Assembly (NCBI GenBank): GCA_021234155.1
Contig: JAJEKV010000013.1
Span: forward strand, 12,242,669-12,306,668
Direction of reading: 5' to 3'
DNA: 64,000 bases
DNA from: Isoetes taiwanensis
Taxonomy: Eukaryota; Streptophyta; Lycopodiopsida; Isoetales; Isoetaceae
Both the position numbers and the translations under genes were made by a program. How positions within the stretch are numbered: position 1 is the first letter of the stretch; every line of letters starts with the position of its first letter. Shown piece by piece: positions 23,817 through 35,195 of the stretch. Under the pieces are notes generated by a model. That model was given only the letters and a program-made list of their open reading frames with translations. It ran no database searches and was not told the origin of the DNA.

Positions 23817-25205
23817 GTGGCTATGGCGCAGCTCGACCCTTCTTCTCCTGAAGATGCTGCAATGCTGTTTAAAAGGCTTACAAACAGGGATGTAATTTGC
23901 TGGAATGCAATGATTGCAGCTTATGCGCAGAATGGATTAGCAATGGAAGCCCTTAAGACCTTCAAACAGATGATTTTGATGGGTTTGAAGCCTGATAGGG
24001 CTACTTTTCTCTGCACCTTAGATGCGTGTATAAGTTCGACCTTGCCTTACAAGGCATTCTTGTACATGCGCTCGTTATTAAGTATGGTTTTGAGAATGAT
24101 ATTGCAGTGGGCAATTCCCTCATTCATATGTATGGGAAATGCAGTTGTCCAGAGCTCGCAGGAGCAGCATTTGAGAAGATGTGCAACAAAAATGTGGTCT
24201 CTTGGACTACAATAATTGCAGCTTATACTCAGAGTGGTTTCCCAATGGAGGCTCTCAAACTCTTTCGAAGGATGATTTCAGGAGGTTGGGTTCCTAACGA
24301 AATTACCTTTGTTAATGCCATAGACGGATGTGCTGAGATACCATCAATATCCGAGGGTGTGCTTATGCATGCCCGGGTTCTAGAAATTGGCCTGGAGGCT
24401 AACGTGGTTGCAGTAACTGCACTCCTTAATTTATATGTGAAATATGGAAATCTTCAAGGTTCGTTTGCATTGTTCAACAAAATGCAGCTCAAAATCTGGT
24501 CTCCACGGAATGTTATGATTGCAAAGCATGTCGCTTGAGAATGGATATGTGGCGAAGTTCTCAATCTCTTAAATAGGATGTTGCAGCATGGTGTATGCCC
24601 AGATAAGTATACTTTTATTACTTTTCTTTCTATGTGTAGCCACACTGGTCTTCTATCTGAAGGTCACAATTATTTCATCGCCGTCAGTGGAGATTTTCGG
24701 CAAAACCCAACAATGGAGCATTGTGGTTGTAATGGTTGATCTTTTAGGTCGTGCAGGACAAGTGGATGAGGGAGTTGACTTCCTTGAAAGCTTACCATTC
24801 GAATCTAATTCTACAATGTGGACAACCTTGCTTAGTGCGTGTGCAATTCTATCAGATGTAAAATGGGGATCATATGGTGCAAAGCTAGCATCCGATTTGG
24901 AACCAGACAGCATTGTCCCACAGATCATGTTTTTAAATTTGTATGTAGCAGTTGCCAGATGGGATGATGCCAGGAAGGTGAGAGTGATGTTAGAGGAGAA
25001 GATAATAAGAAGATGCAAAAGAGAGCATTCCAAGTTAAATGGTGAGAGTACAAATATAGATGCAATCACTCTGCATTGCAGACAATCCATTGATAATTCT
25101 CAGGAACAGAGGAGCTTGTTGTCTTCTGTGGATGCGTATTTAATGATGACTATTGCAACTGCTACAGATGCCGAAGCTTCCATTATGGATTTGTGCCTCA
25201 CATGA
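23817..25205 (+). pseudogene. PPR (pentatricopeptide repeat) protein pseudogene
   Basis: Several frames together give consecutive plant PPR motifs. Examples are NRDVICWNAMIAAYAQNGLA, then MEALKTFKQMILMGLKPDRA, then HMYGKCSCPELAGAAFEKM and NVVSWTTIIAAYTQSGFPME. Later pieces are PDKYTFITFLSMCSHTGLL and MVDLLGRAGQVDEGVDFLES, followed by E-region-like sequence (ARWDDARKVRVMLEEK). PPR proteins of this class bind organellar RNA, often for editing (family knowledge). Frameshifts lie near 24030, 24540 and 24728, and no start region or terminal DYW domain is seen. The sequence is fairly well preserved, so the loss of function is not ancient. Confidence 0.88.
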
Positions 25206-27046
25206 TGACAATCTTTGTCTTCGAGATGTTGTGCATCAATATGAGACTGGAAGGAGAGTTACTCCAACAATCACTTGTACATCAATCTTGCCTTGTCTAA
25301 TCACTTGATTGTCCCAGGTATTTGCACTTCTCTTGAAATATGTCACATTGAATGTAATGATGCATTTGTAAGAGTCCTATGGCGATATCTTTTCTGGCAA
25401 TGTATTTTATAAGATAGATGATTATTCTTCCTGTTGGGAGCAGTGCATAGTGAATAATATAATGGATGCAGGGTGACTTACAGTCTGAGAGGTGTACAAA
25501 GCGGCTAAGTGACTTTTTCAAAGACGTTTGAAGGTTGTAGATGCAAGGGTTGTTTGGCATGGCAAAGTGTAACAAATAAAGCAGGGGTGCACTAGTAAAC
25601 ATAAATTCAGGCCTCTTCAATGATGAGGCAGTTTGAGAGGGGTTTTGGAAGTTTTATATTGTTGCATATTACTTGATTGTTACCATTTGATTGATATTTC
25701 TTCTGTAGGCAGGAGGATGCTTATACATCTTGCACTGGGCTTTTGACGGAGGAGTCTGGCGGCTGCGCATGTATTTTGTCGCCAACTTCAGGTTGACTGC
25801 TTACCCCAACAATGCAGCATTTGATTCGATTCGGTTCACAGGTGATTTACTTGCTTATAAGCTGAGAGGCCAGAATTTCATGAAGCGGTGGCAGTTTCTA
25901 TGAGCAGAGGGCTGCTCTTCTTACACTGATTTGTTTTCTTTCTCTCACCTTTTTTGTGTTTTGATAAGAGTAAATCTGTGCAGAAATACTTCCTATAAGA
26001 TCCATATGGAATCATTCATGTCGGATGGTCATCTTCAACACAGTGGTTGGTTTTTCTATACCAAATGGCAGTTAAGATTGCATTGGGAAGCTCATGTGAT
26101 GTGAAGTGGTTCCGTGGACATCCATGTGCACAGGTAATCTCAATTTGTAAGTTTTATATTTATTTATAAACGGGCTAAGTTTGCGAAGCTCATATTGAAG
26201 TGGTTCCGTGGACATCCATGTGCACAGGTAATCTCAATTTGTAAGTTTTATATTTATTTATGATTAACGGAAAACTTCTAGTCTTTTTTAAACATTCAAC
26301 CTGTTTATGGTTTCACAGTGCAGAACTCAACGTAGCATGTTCAAGTGTAGCAGAACCTGCAAACTATTTGTTGCGAACATTTTGGTAGTAGAACATACAA
26401 GCTATTTATTGGGAACCATGATAATTGGAACTTAATGCTTTTGTTGATTGCTTCAATAAAGGGATGTTTGTTGACATGTATTCTGTGATTCATGAAATAG
26501 TTAGAGTGAGGCTTACCATCAACTGGATGCTTTCATCACTGAGGCAAACCATTCCTGCTTGATGCAGAGGCATGTGCAAAAGAAATGGACAAAGACAAAA
26601 GCAGAAAGTTTATCTAGGGTCAAGCTAGACCTGGATTTCGACTTTGGGTATATCTCATGGATAATTTTAAAGGGCATCTGCTTGTTGCACCTTATCTGTT
26701 GGATTATTAAGCAGTGCTCTAGGCCGTAGTTTGTTTGGTGTTATGTTATATATGAGACATATTGATAAAAGTGGAAATGCTTATATGTGTGATAACAATG
26801 GTGCCCTAATGTTTGTTGAGCAGATTATGAAACCATTTTTGGATCCCTCTTACCTTAAAACATACCCAACTGTTCTTTATCAATGTTGACAGTGAAGCAA
26901 ATCTTACCAAATCTCAAATTAGAGGCAAGAAGATTCGAAGAATGCACAGGTTTAAAAATTTGTTGTGAACTGCATCTAACGTTATGGTTGTATTCTCCAC
27001 TGATAGAGGGTTTAGGTCCTGGAAAGATAGGGGTACTATTTTCATA
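25206..27046. other. Gene-free stretch with a 94-bp-spaced duplication
   Basis: No gene recognised. A segment of about 68 bp beginning GAAGTGGTTCCGTGGACATC occurs at 26103 and 26197, practically identical. Each copy includes CACAGGTAATC, which would read as a splice donor. A frame at about 25710-25860 is open but matches nothing I know. Confidence 0.5.
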
Positions 27047-27058
27047 TAATTCTTGACA

Positions 27059-28238
27059 TGATTCTTCATATGATTAGTGGGGATATGGCCGCCATCCCTT
27101 GCATCTTGCCCTCTTGTAGCAGATCGTGACATGGTAGGGTATGCTTCTTTTGGTTTTTGACATATGCTTGAAGGATGCTGCTCAAACTAGCATTTAGACA
27201 TGGTTTCCAGTTCGTTAGTGTCCTTGAATCCTTTGTGCTATTGCTAGGGATTTGTGACCTTTATCCTGGCATGGTTTTCAGTTCTGAACAGCTTTACCCT
27301 CTTCTGGTTTCTTGGTTGCACTCACTGCATCTGGAGGCTGCACTTTCTGCAGTTGTTTTCAGATTGAGCTGGTGCTGTAGTAGGGCTTTTGTGTTGTTTG
27401 CAGGGGTTTTGGTCACAAGCCATATGCACAGCTGGGTGTCTGGGCTCTTGTGATTTGAGGGGATGTGATGGATAGTGGCTTCACTGTCTGCCCTTGCACT
27501 CCAAAAGCACATGGGCTTTAGATTTTTTCAGCTGTTAAACCGTCCCCTTTCCCAGCTAGGGGAAGATCAGGTTCTATAATCCAACATGGAATCAGTCAGA
27601 TTGGTTAAGGAATAGGAATCAAACAAGGTATCCAGGACGGGAGGCCAGGGTTCTTTACTGCTATATGGAGCATCAGGGTGCTATGCTGGAGAGTGAGCAT
27701 GGGGAGTGACTAGACCACCCCTTTGGGGCAGGCCTGTGTGAAATCAAGAGGGAAGACGGAGCATACTCTTATAGTACTGATGAAGGATGTGTGCCAGGTC
27801 AAGTTAACGTGCTGGGCTTATTGCTCCTCTCTGTTCCTCTGTGGTTATAGCTCCTGATCTTAACGCGGATTCCCTCTTTGATTGATTTGTAAGAGACTAG
27901 TCTGGATTGAGCACCTGATCTTGGTTCTTGGACACTCAAATTGAAGGGAGAAGTGAGGTGCAGCTGATGCATGGAAAGAATGAAGAGCTGCTCCTGTAGT
28001 ATTTGCTCCTATTGGGAAGAAGCTTGGATGTGAGTCCGCTATAGTATCAGAGGTGGCAAAGAAGATGTAGAGCTGCTCTAGTTTTAGTACTAAGTTAGCT
28101 AGTGCCTCACTCTCACCCGTCTTTTTGGGTGTGGTGCAAATTTTTCCAATCTAGCCTGTTAAGAGGCTTATAAATAAGGTTGTATACCATATTTATTATT
28201 ATAATAAAATATCTTGCCTTCGAGAGAAAAAAAAAAAA
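27059..28238 (+). mobile_element. Polyadenylated retroposon with 12-bp target duplication
   Basis: The segment ends in an A12 tail (28227-28238), with AATAAA about 20 bases upstream (near 28202). It is flanked by the exact direct repeat TAATTCTTGACA at 27047-27058 and 28239-28250. These are the marks of target-primed reverse transcription by LINE machinery. No RT or endonuclease code is present in any frame. It is therefore either the 3' end of a 5'-truncated LINE or a retrocopy of a non-coding or unknown transcript. A 92-codon frame at 27175-27453 has no known domain. Confidence 0.8.
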
Positions 28239-28483
28239 TAATTCTTGACAATAATCCTCATTAAGCATCCTAACACCCATGATGTCTATGCTGGCTATTG
28301 CCAAGAGATCTAAGTCAAATGGAATGTTGGATGAATTGGCGCATGGATAAAACATTAATGATCTCAAGAAAAAATTGAAAGGAAAACTGGCTTTGAGGAC
28401 GAAGGACAATGTAAGTTGCAAGAGTAAAGGATAAAGAGGCGATTGATGGTCTTGTTTTTCTTATCCTTGTTTATTTTCTATGA

Positions 28484-28531
28484 CATGTGTAGCCCAGCCC
28501 ATAAGGGCCATGCGGACTTGACGTCATCCCC
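28484..28531 (-). pseudogene. rrn18: Mitochondrial small-subunit rRNA (rrn18) fragment
   Basis: On the minus strand the sequence includes GGATGACGTCAAGTCCGCAT and then GGCCCTTATGGGCTGGGC. It corresponds to the conserved 16S-like region near helix 34 to 40. The GTCCGCATGGCCC spelling is the plant mitochondrial form as I remember it; the bacterial and plastid forms read GTCATCATG. Only about 48 bases remain. Confidence 0.75.
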
Positions 28532-28559
28532 AAACTATTCTTTTCTTCAAAATAGGATT

Positions 28560-28632
28560 AGGAGAATAGTTCCAAAGGTAGAACAACGGTCTCCAAAACC
28601 ACGGGTTAAGGGTTCCAATCCCTCCTCTCCTG
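28560..28632 (+). tRNA. trnW: Mitochondrial-type tRNA-Trp (CCA), in the nuclear insertion
   Basis: The 73 bases fold into a full cloverleaf: acceptor stem 28560-28566 with 28625-28631, D-stem GTTC/GAAC, anticodon loop CTCCAAA with CCA at 28593-28595, 5-base variable loop, and T-arm with loop TTCCAAT. There is no encoded CCA tail. Four stem pairs are mismatched, and all are A-C: 28566/28625, 28586/28602, 28587/28601 and 28608/28624. The sequence resembles native bacterial-type organellar trnW and not the plastid-derived copy of angiosperm mitochondria. As a nuclear copy it is probably not functional. Confidence 0.8.
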
Positions 28633-28864
28633 CCGAAGCGACGCTTGTCCTTCTTCTTATTCACCTTCTATGCTATGACGAAGTATGGTCTGGATCCAGA
28701 ATGAAGAGAATGAGACAAGTCATGCCAGCTCTTAATCTCAAGACTTTAGCGACAAAAGAAAGACTCCCCGCAGGAAGAAAGAAGAAAGGGTGGTTTCCAG
28801 CTAGTGAAAGGGAGGGCCATAAAACATAATGAACGCAACTATAAACAGTTGGAGTGCGTTTTGA

Positions 28865-29055
28865 AGCAAATCAGCCTTTCAAACTAGCGAACCTGCAACA
28901 ATTAATGGTTTAGTACAAGTAGATGATTTTGAATTGCGTGTGTTGTTTAACTCTTCTTCAAACAGATCACATTGCATGAACATGTGCTCCAAAGTGTGGT
29001 GCGGCTCCTTAAACAAGATGTATAGGATATAATGGCATTTCTTTCCGTGGTTTGT
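28865..29055 (-). mobile_element. LINE 3'-terminal fragment
   Basis: The minus strand encodes HYILYILFKEPHHTLEHMFM then QCDLFEEEL. This resembles the H-x4-C end of the LINE zinc tail and its flank (compare DEAHALFRCGAY in the element at 56.8-60.8 kb). No other LINE part is attached. Confidence 0.45.
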
Positions 29056-29978
29056 AGTATTTTAGAAAAGCCTTGTAGCTAAGGTTATTGTTATATCATA
29101 GAATATAAGAAGTAAATTGTTACTCCTAGGCAAGCAACGTGATTAAGATTTCTTTGCCATATGTTTGTATCGCCAAGTTCTAAACAACCACATTGGCTTG
29201 AAGAAAATGCTAGAAACAAAAACATAGATTCATGATACAAGCCTTGGCAAAGAAAATGATTATGGGTCATTCATTAAAAAGGCAATTTTACATAGCTGGG
29301 ATTATTTTAAACACGTTATTTAAATCGGTGCCTTTAAATACAGTTATGATGGTTATGATATATGGAGTAAGTATAAATAAAGTTATCTGGCTAATAATTA
29401 GAGTACCTTATAGATTGTAAGGGCCTCTTGGATGTAATATATTCATTGTGAACATGAATACTCATGGATGGTGGTTGCTTCATGGCTATCTCTTAGCCAT
29501 TATAATTACACTTTGGTATGCTTAGATTTTGGGCATAATGTGGGTTCAAATCCCACATATTCAAGATCGTCTTCCACGCCATTCAAAATTGAGAGATACT
29601 AGTTATGGTGCCCGGCATTGCCGGGCTTTAGAAAATGTAGATAATAGAAGGGAGCATGCAGTTTTGCATTTTAATTGGCCTTTGTAGGCCTTAGAATAGT
29701 TGGTTTTAGATTTGTGTCTATAATTTGAAGAGGTAGTATTTATGGAGTTTTAATGTTTGGGTGACCATATGATGAAGATTTATGTATAATAAAGTATGCA
29801 CAACATTGTAATGGCAATGAAGTTGTTAGTCTTTTTACGTAGATAGCCATGTAGTTGTAGACATCTACAAAATTACTGTATGTCCTTATGTTCATATTTT
29901 CAATTTGGTGCGTATTAACATTGCAATCATTTCTAGATTTCCATTATTCCTGTGGGACATGAGGATGTGATTATAATA
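29056..29978. other. Gene-free stretch with a GC hairpin
   Basis: No gene. A perfect short hairpin, GCCCGGCA-TT-GCCGGGC followed by TTT, lies near 29611-29631. A tRNA B-box-like GGTTCAAATCC lies near 29543 but lacks a cloverleaf. Confidence 0.5.
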
Positions 29979-30310
29979 TATCCTATTGTTTAAATTTGGT
30001 TTTTTCGATGTTCCGAAAACTTTTTAGAATTTTTTTTTAGGTTAATTTTCTAAGGTTTCAAGGCTTTTAGTCCCCAGAAAAAAATTCGAGCAAACCAAAA
30101 ATCGGGTTTGTGGCTTTTCCTACGAAATTTGGATTTTGGGTTGATCGTCCCCAATTGGCGGATTCCCCGGCATGTCGGCCACATATGATCCTTCCAGATG
30201 GTTTCTGGCATTCCCGTCGGTGCTGAGCTCATCTAACTTAAACGGTTCTCCAGCGTAGGTTGGGTTTTTGCTGCTGATCCATCATGACAACTGCATCGAC
30301 AATAAGCTGA
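29979..30310 (-). repeat. Left arm of a 332-bp inverted repeat
   Basis: This arm is the reverse complement of 35196-35527 with only scattered differences (about 95% identity by eye). It begins TATCCTATTGTTTAAATTTGG at its outer edge. A 60-codon frame is present in both arms but has no domain I recognise. No matching target duplication is visible at the outer borders. Confidence 0.85.
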
Positions 30311-33300
30311 TGATCAAATAGCTTTCTATCACTAATATTTCACATATCGGCATTGCCAAACTTTAAAACAAAGCAATATGATAAGTGAGAAAGATAGATG
30401 TATTCAATTTGAATAGTTGAGTGATTTTATGGACCTAATTTTATGAGCAACTTTGTCTTGTTTATAGCGAACCTGTAGACTTAGCTATATTAGGACTTGT
30501 GTCTTTATCCTATCTTAGCTTGCTTCACAACATGATTATTGCATGTCTTCTAGATGGATGCAAGATTGTTGCACAACATCATGGTTGCTCGGATGCAAGT
30601 GACCCTACTCTAGAGCTAGCAAGTTCTCCACATATGGCAATCACACATAAAAGTAAACCAACTACAGAAATGCCATAGGGACTTAGATCCATTCAGGCAA
30701 ATAAATATATGAAGATTTGATATGTTATTTGGGGAATGAAGCATCTCATAAAGCGGTGTCAATAAATTAACAACATATTGGCATGGTAATTACTGAAAAA
30801 GAATAGCTTGGAATGATGGATTCTTTCATGCGACAAAATGATGAATCAGCTTTTCAAAGGAATGGATGCCATACAAACGAAATTCAAACACGCATTGATT
30901 TCATGCCTTCTACTGCATTTTTCGTATCACAAAGCTTGCACTTTATCTGCATAAGGATCAACCTAAAGAACAAAGGACAAACCTTGGAAACATTGGCAAA
31001 ACTTTGACTCCGTTATCTTTAAATTATTGGTGAAAACCTCTATCTTTAAATTATTGGTGAAAACCTCCCTATTGGTGAATCGCTCTATGTCCGTCTCATA
31101 CTTGTTAGGGCAGCTCTGGCAGCCTCAATGACTTGCACTAAAACTTCAATGGCCAGAAGTAGGATGACAGTAAACTGTAAACTCAAGTCCTCAAATGTAA
31201 AATGCAATATCTGGCAAAGCTCAATTCATCACTATCTCATGTGTGCTAGCACATCTATTCTACCCATCAAAAGCATCATTGTCATCATCTGGCAAAGGCT
31301 GTGCCACTGCATTTGCACATTCTTGCTCATACATGCAAGGTGGCAGCACCGCTTAACATAGCCACCCTTTTGCCTCAGTGAAATACTACAAAAAGATCGA
31401 GTCTTCAAAATCAAAATTCAAGGGGCGCTTTAAAACCGTCACTGTGCATCAATGTCGATCTGAACTTCTGGAGGTGCAAGTGCAGGAGAATCAACGAAAT
31501 GAAGGTTTAGATCACTATGAAAACATACAACATTAGTTATAGGTATACTTCATTTGCAGAAATCACAAATTTGCCAATCAACATACCCAGCAAGTTTTCT
31601 TGCAAGATACAGAAAGGGCTTTTCAAAGTTGTAGTTGCTCTTGGCTGATATTTCATAGTACAAAAGGTTCTTCAGATGGAAGACCACCTGCATCTTGGAC
31701 TGAAAGCGGTAGATGCACTCTAGACTATTATATTGTAAGTAGATTTAGCTAAAAGACCAACCGAGAAATAGCATCATATCGCTTCTGAGTAAACTTGCAT
31801 GCTTGGTAAAGAGCATCTATTGCCATTAAAATAGAACCTGCACTCTACTGCACGATTAACCATTAGTAAATGAAGTAGCTCCTGACTGGAGCTACACATG
31901 AAACAATGTGTTGCCGAAAATATAGCATGGAGTGATGAATTTTGCCATGTTCTGAACACTACATAATGTCCTACGGCAACATGATACAGGAAAAAGCTCT
32001 ACAGGAGTGACAATTCAATAAGATTCAATGCCTGATGTCAGGCAACAATTCATGTTGATGACAATTTCAATGGAACCTGTACCTGTAGGTGAAAGAGTCA
32101 AACAACAAAGGACTGACTGAGAATGGAACTAAGACTTGAACTTCAACTCCAATTCGGCCAAGCATCACAAAGAAAGGATATATGGACCACTGGCAGGACC
32201 TTGAAACAGTTGCATTATTAATATGCCACGGAACTCCATATAATGAATAATATAGATGAAATTCCAAATGCTGCACAATTGCTCGAGATCTGCAATCTCA
32301 TTACAGCTATCCTCAACTTCTTACACCTTGTTCTTGTCACATTGGAAGGTTTTGAAAGTATCTTTTGTTTTCCTGGGATGAATTCCAGCATTCCAAGCAG
32401 ATTCCTGCATAATAACTTTGCTGTATGATTAGTATGCAGAAATTTACAAATGAAAGCATTGCAGGACAGGCGTTGTGAAACTCTATCAATGGGATACATC
32501 TGAGGCTAGCATTTGAGAACTTTGCTCAACAATATGCAGACCATGAGCCTAAAAAGGTAAAGTGCGTCCAAAGAAGCTATTGGGCAGAACAAAGTATTAG
32601 TGCTGAGAAGCTGATTAAGGCAAGGTGTAGCATTGAAAGCAACTTTTAATGCTTTTAATACAAAATGAACAGATAAGAGAGGAAATGGATACTGAAGGCA
32701 AATAGAGAAGTTTGTGTGAGGCCAAAAACCATCCATGAGTACTTAGGTAGCATGGATGGATTGAAGCATTTAAATTATCACACGATGATCATCGTGGATC
32801 TGTAACTTGCAATACCTTATTGGCCTTCAGACCAAATGCCATTGAGAGTGCATGCCAATGCAAATAGACGAGGAAAAGAAGATCAATTTTATACCACTCA
32901 TTGGCTTTGGACATCTATATTATACACACATACCCATATTGCTGTAACTTGTGCTACCTTACGGGCCTTCAGAACAAATGCTATTCAAAGTACATGTCAA
33001 TACAGAGGAAAAGAAGATGCATTTGATAACTTGTAATTTTTCTTCGTATTCTATTAGAGATCCCTCAGTTCCAGTTCTAAAGAGACTCCAATCCAAACCT
33101 GATGTGCAACCTGTTCTTGACAGATTTAATGTGCAGCCAACATGAAGAAGAAAATGCAGCTAGTGCAACGAAAGGCAACTGAAAACGACACTAATAACTG
33201 AGGCTTTTAGAACCTAGTCTAGATAGATGAAAGACAAAAGAATAGCATGACAATATAAAAGCATTTGATAGACAGGCAGTCCTTCAATACTATGAAAAAC

Positions 33301-35195
33301 GAAAGATACAATAATGAGTCGTTCTTGCTGGCTGCCGATGGATGGTGATCATTTAAACTTAAGTAGGAGTTTTGGCTGCAATCCATTGTTGCAAGTGCAT
33401 GCGCACAGGTTAATTCATTGTTGCAAACATGTAGAAGAGTCATAACAGAGTTGCAAATTATTTCTACAGCAAAAGAACAGAACTAAAATTACCTATTATG
33501 ATGCATTGTTATTGAAGGAGAGGTAGAAGTTGCTGGAACTCTGCAAATTACTTCGAGCTGCAGACATATCCAACAATAAAGTAAGCACATGAATTTACTT
33601 GGATTGCAATAGACCCACGATAACATAAATAGATTATGCTATTTTGCTCATGAAAATGTCTTGCAAAAATAAGAGCACAGAAATATGTTGCTCTTTCGCA
33701 TGCCAAATAGAACTTTAAGGCACGCTTGTTTCCAATTAGCAAGGGAGACTTTTAGAAATTGCCGACAGACTATAGCTTAACAAATGCTGAAACTAAGATG
33801 GTGATTTATACTCTATAGATGAAAAAACTCAATGCATTGCGATGTCATAATGATTCAAATAAATAAAGAAACCTAACGACTTACCAGGGTTTTGATGGTG
33901 AGCGCATAAACGAAGATGGCTGGCAGGTGTAAGTTGTAGTCCAGGTATGTAACAGAAATAAAAGAGATCAGAAGATGGCAACACAGCCGACAGAAGCATT
34001 CCTGAATAAAAGAGCAATTTTTGGATTTACTACGTAATGACAGAGAAGTAATTCATTTAAATACAAAAGGAAAGCTCTATAGCATACATTGGGAATGATG
34101 CATACGCAAACCTTCTTCTATATATAAATAGATTGATTACGCATTGACCAGTAGGAGGTCTATGGAGTCGTAATATGTTCCCCATCAAGCATAAGGTGTA
34201 CAACATCCGGCATGATGCTAGAAAGCTTATGCCCAAGCACGTAAACAATATGCATTTGCTTTAAAAAGAAAAATCAAATTACAGAAAAGGAGCTCTAAGA
34301 TAATGGAACTTCCCTTGGTCACCCCAACATCTTGCTCTGTTGCTTGCTGAACAGGAAATTAGAGGAAGGTGCAACAAAGTTGGCTTCTAGAGAAAGCAAA
34401 AGCATATCACAATAATGAAGGATAACTTAATCTAAAGATAGTTGCGTAGTAGTAAAAGGAAATCATCATAGAACTTGTAACATGCACAAAGGAATGTGAC
34501 TTAGTACCTTGAATCAGAAGCATGTCTCTTGAAGACCATAACCACAATCTCGGGCGATGTTACTTTAAAAGAAGCCCTCGAACTGGAGGATTGCAACCTA
34601 TAGCAGGTATAAATAAACTTGACAATGAATTGACATAATAACATGAGAAAGCAAGAAAATCCATGCATCACCTCTTGATGCATCCATGCAAAAGAGAATC
34701 TATGGAAAGAGAATGATACAAAATTTCATTTTCTTCAAGAAGAATTGAGAAGCTTCTTTGTACATACCTGATGAAAGATAAAAGAAAGTAAGATGACCAT
34801 TACAAATGCATCAAAGACAAAACCTGGACAAAGGACAAAGAGCAACGCAACATAGAAGATGGCAATACAGCCCACAAAAATGTTTCTGAATCTAATTGGA
34901 TCCCACTACCTAACGATAGGGAAGTAATTCCTTAAATAAAAAAGGAAAGATCTATGGCATACTTTGGGAATGATGCATCTGCAAACCTTCTCCTGAAATC
35001 TAAGTAAACCATCATAAAATAATTGTTGTAAAACCGTAAGTACTTACACAGAGGCCCTGCACCAACAAATATTGTATTGCATTAAATCTGGTTGAGAGAT
35101 ATTGCAAGAGCCTGCACAACGAAGAATATAAGGAGAGAGATATTGAAATTGACTGTCAAGTGCATCAGATATCAAGAACAACGACCTTTGCTTCT
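30311..35195. other. Segment between the inverted arms, with internal duplications
   Basis: The only recognisable coding part is the Ran fragment at 31439-31719. Other structure is repetitive. There is an exact 27-bp tandem pair at 31014-31040 and 31041-31067. Two diverged copies of about 80 bp lie at 32800-32883 and 32942-33018, both with GGCCTTCAGA-CAAATGC. Two diverged copies of about 150 bp lie at 33959-34118 and 34848-34994, both with GGGAATGATGCAT. No transposase is seen. Confidence 0.6.
31439..31719 (-). pseudogene. Ran GTPase C-terminal exons (gene fragment)
   Basis: Ran is the small nuclear GTPase driving nucleocytoplasmic transport. On the minus strand, exon 31719-31587 encodes QVVFHLKN then [20 protein letters not shown] and RKLAG. 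An intron of 72 bp (31515-31586, GTATGT...CATAG) follows. Exon 31514-31439 then gives D-LNLHFVDSPALAPPEVQID before a stop. The splice joins in frame (LAG-D), exactly as in Ran. The G1-G4 nucleotide-binding motifs (GDGGTGKT, DTAGQE, NKVD) are not found anywhere in 31720-35195. The usual acidic tail after PEVQID is cut short by the stop. One lysine codon appears lost near HLKN. It is a genomic, intron-containing fragment and not a processed copy. Confidence 0.88.

Larger units (their letters stand above)
28484..28830. other. Probable nuclear insertion of mitochondrial DNA (NUMT)
   Basis: This segment begins with a piece of mitochondrial-type small-subunit rRNA, followed by a complete organelle-type tRNA-Trp. 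It continues with purine-rich sequence to about 28830 that looks like plant mitochondrial spacer (inference). The surroundings are nuclear repeats. The right border is a guess. Confidence 0.65.

Noticed and set aside
27175-27453. Hydrophobic 92-codon membrane protein
   Set aside because: It sits inside the non-coding retroposon and lacks similarity or a coding context.
29470-29560. tRNA or SINE head suggested by GGTTCAAATCC within a GTGGG/CCCAC stem
   Set aside because: No A box at the right distance and no anticodon arm with a 7-base loop could be formed; only the T-arm-like part is present.
29611-29631. Rho-independent terminator (GC hairpin followed by T)
   Set aside because: No bacterial or organellar gene lies upstream in the proper orientation, and the T-run is only three bases.
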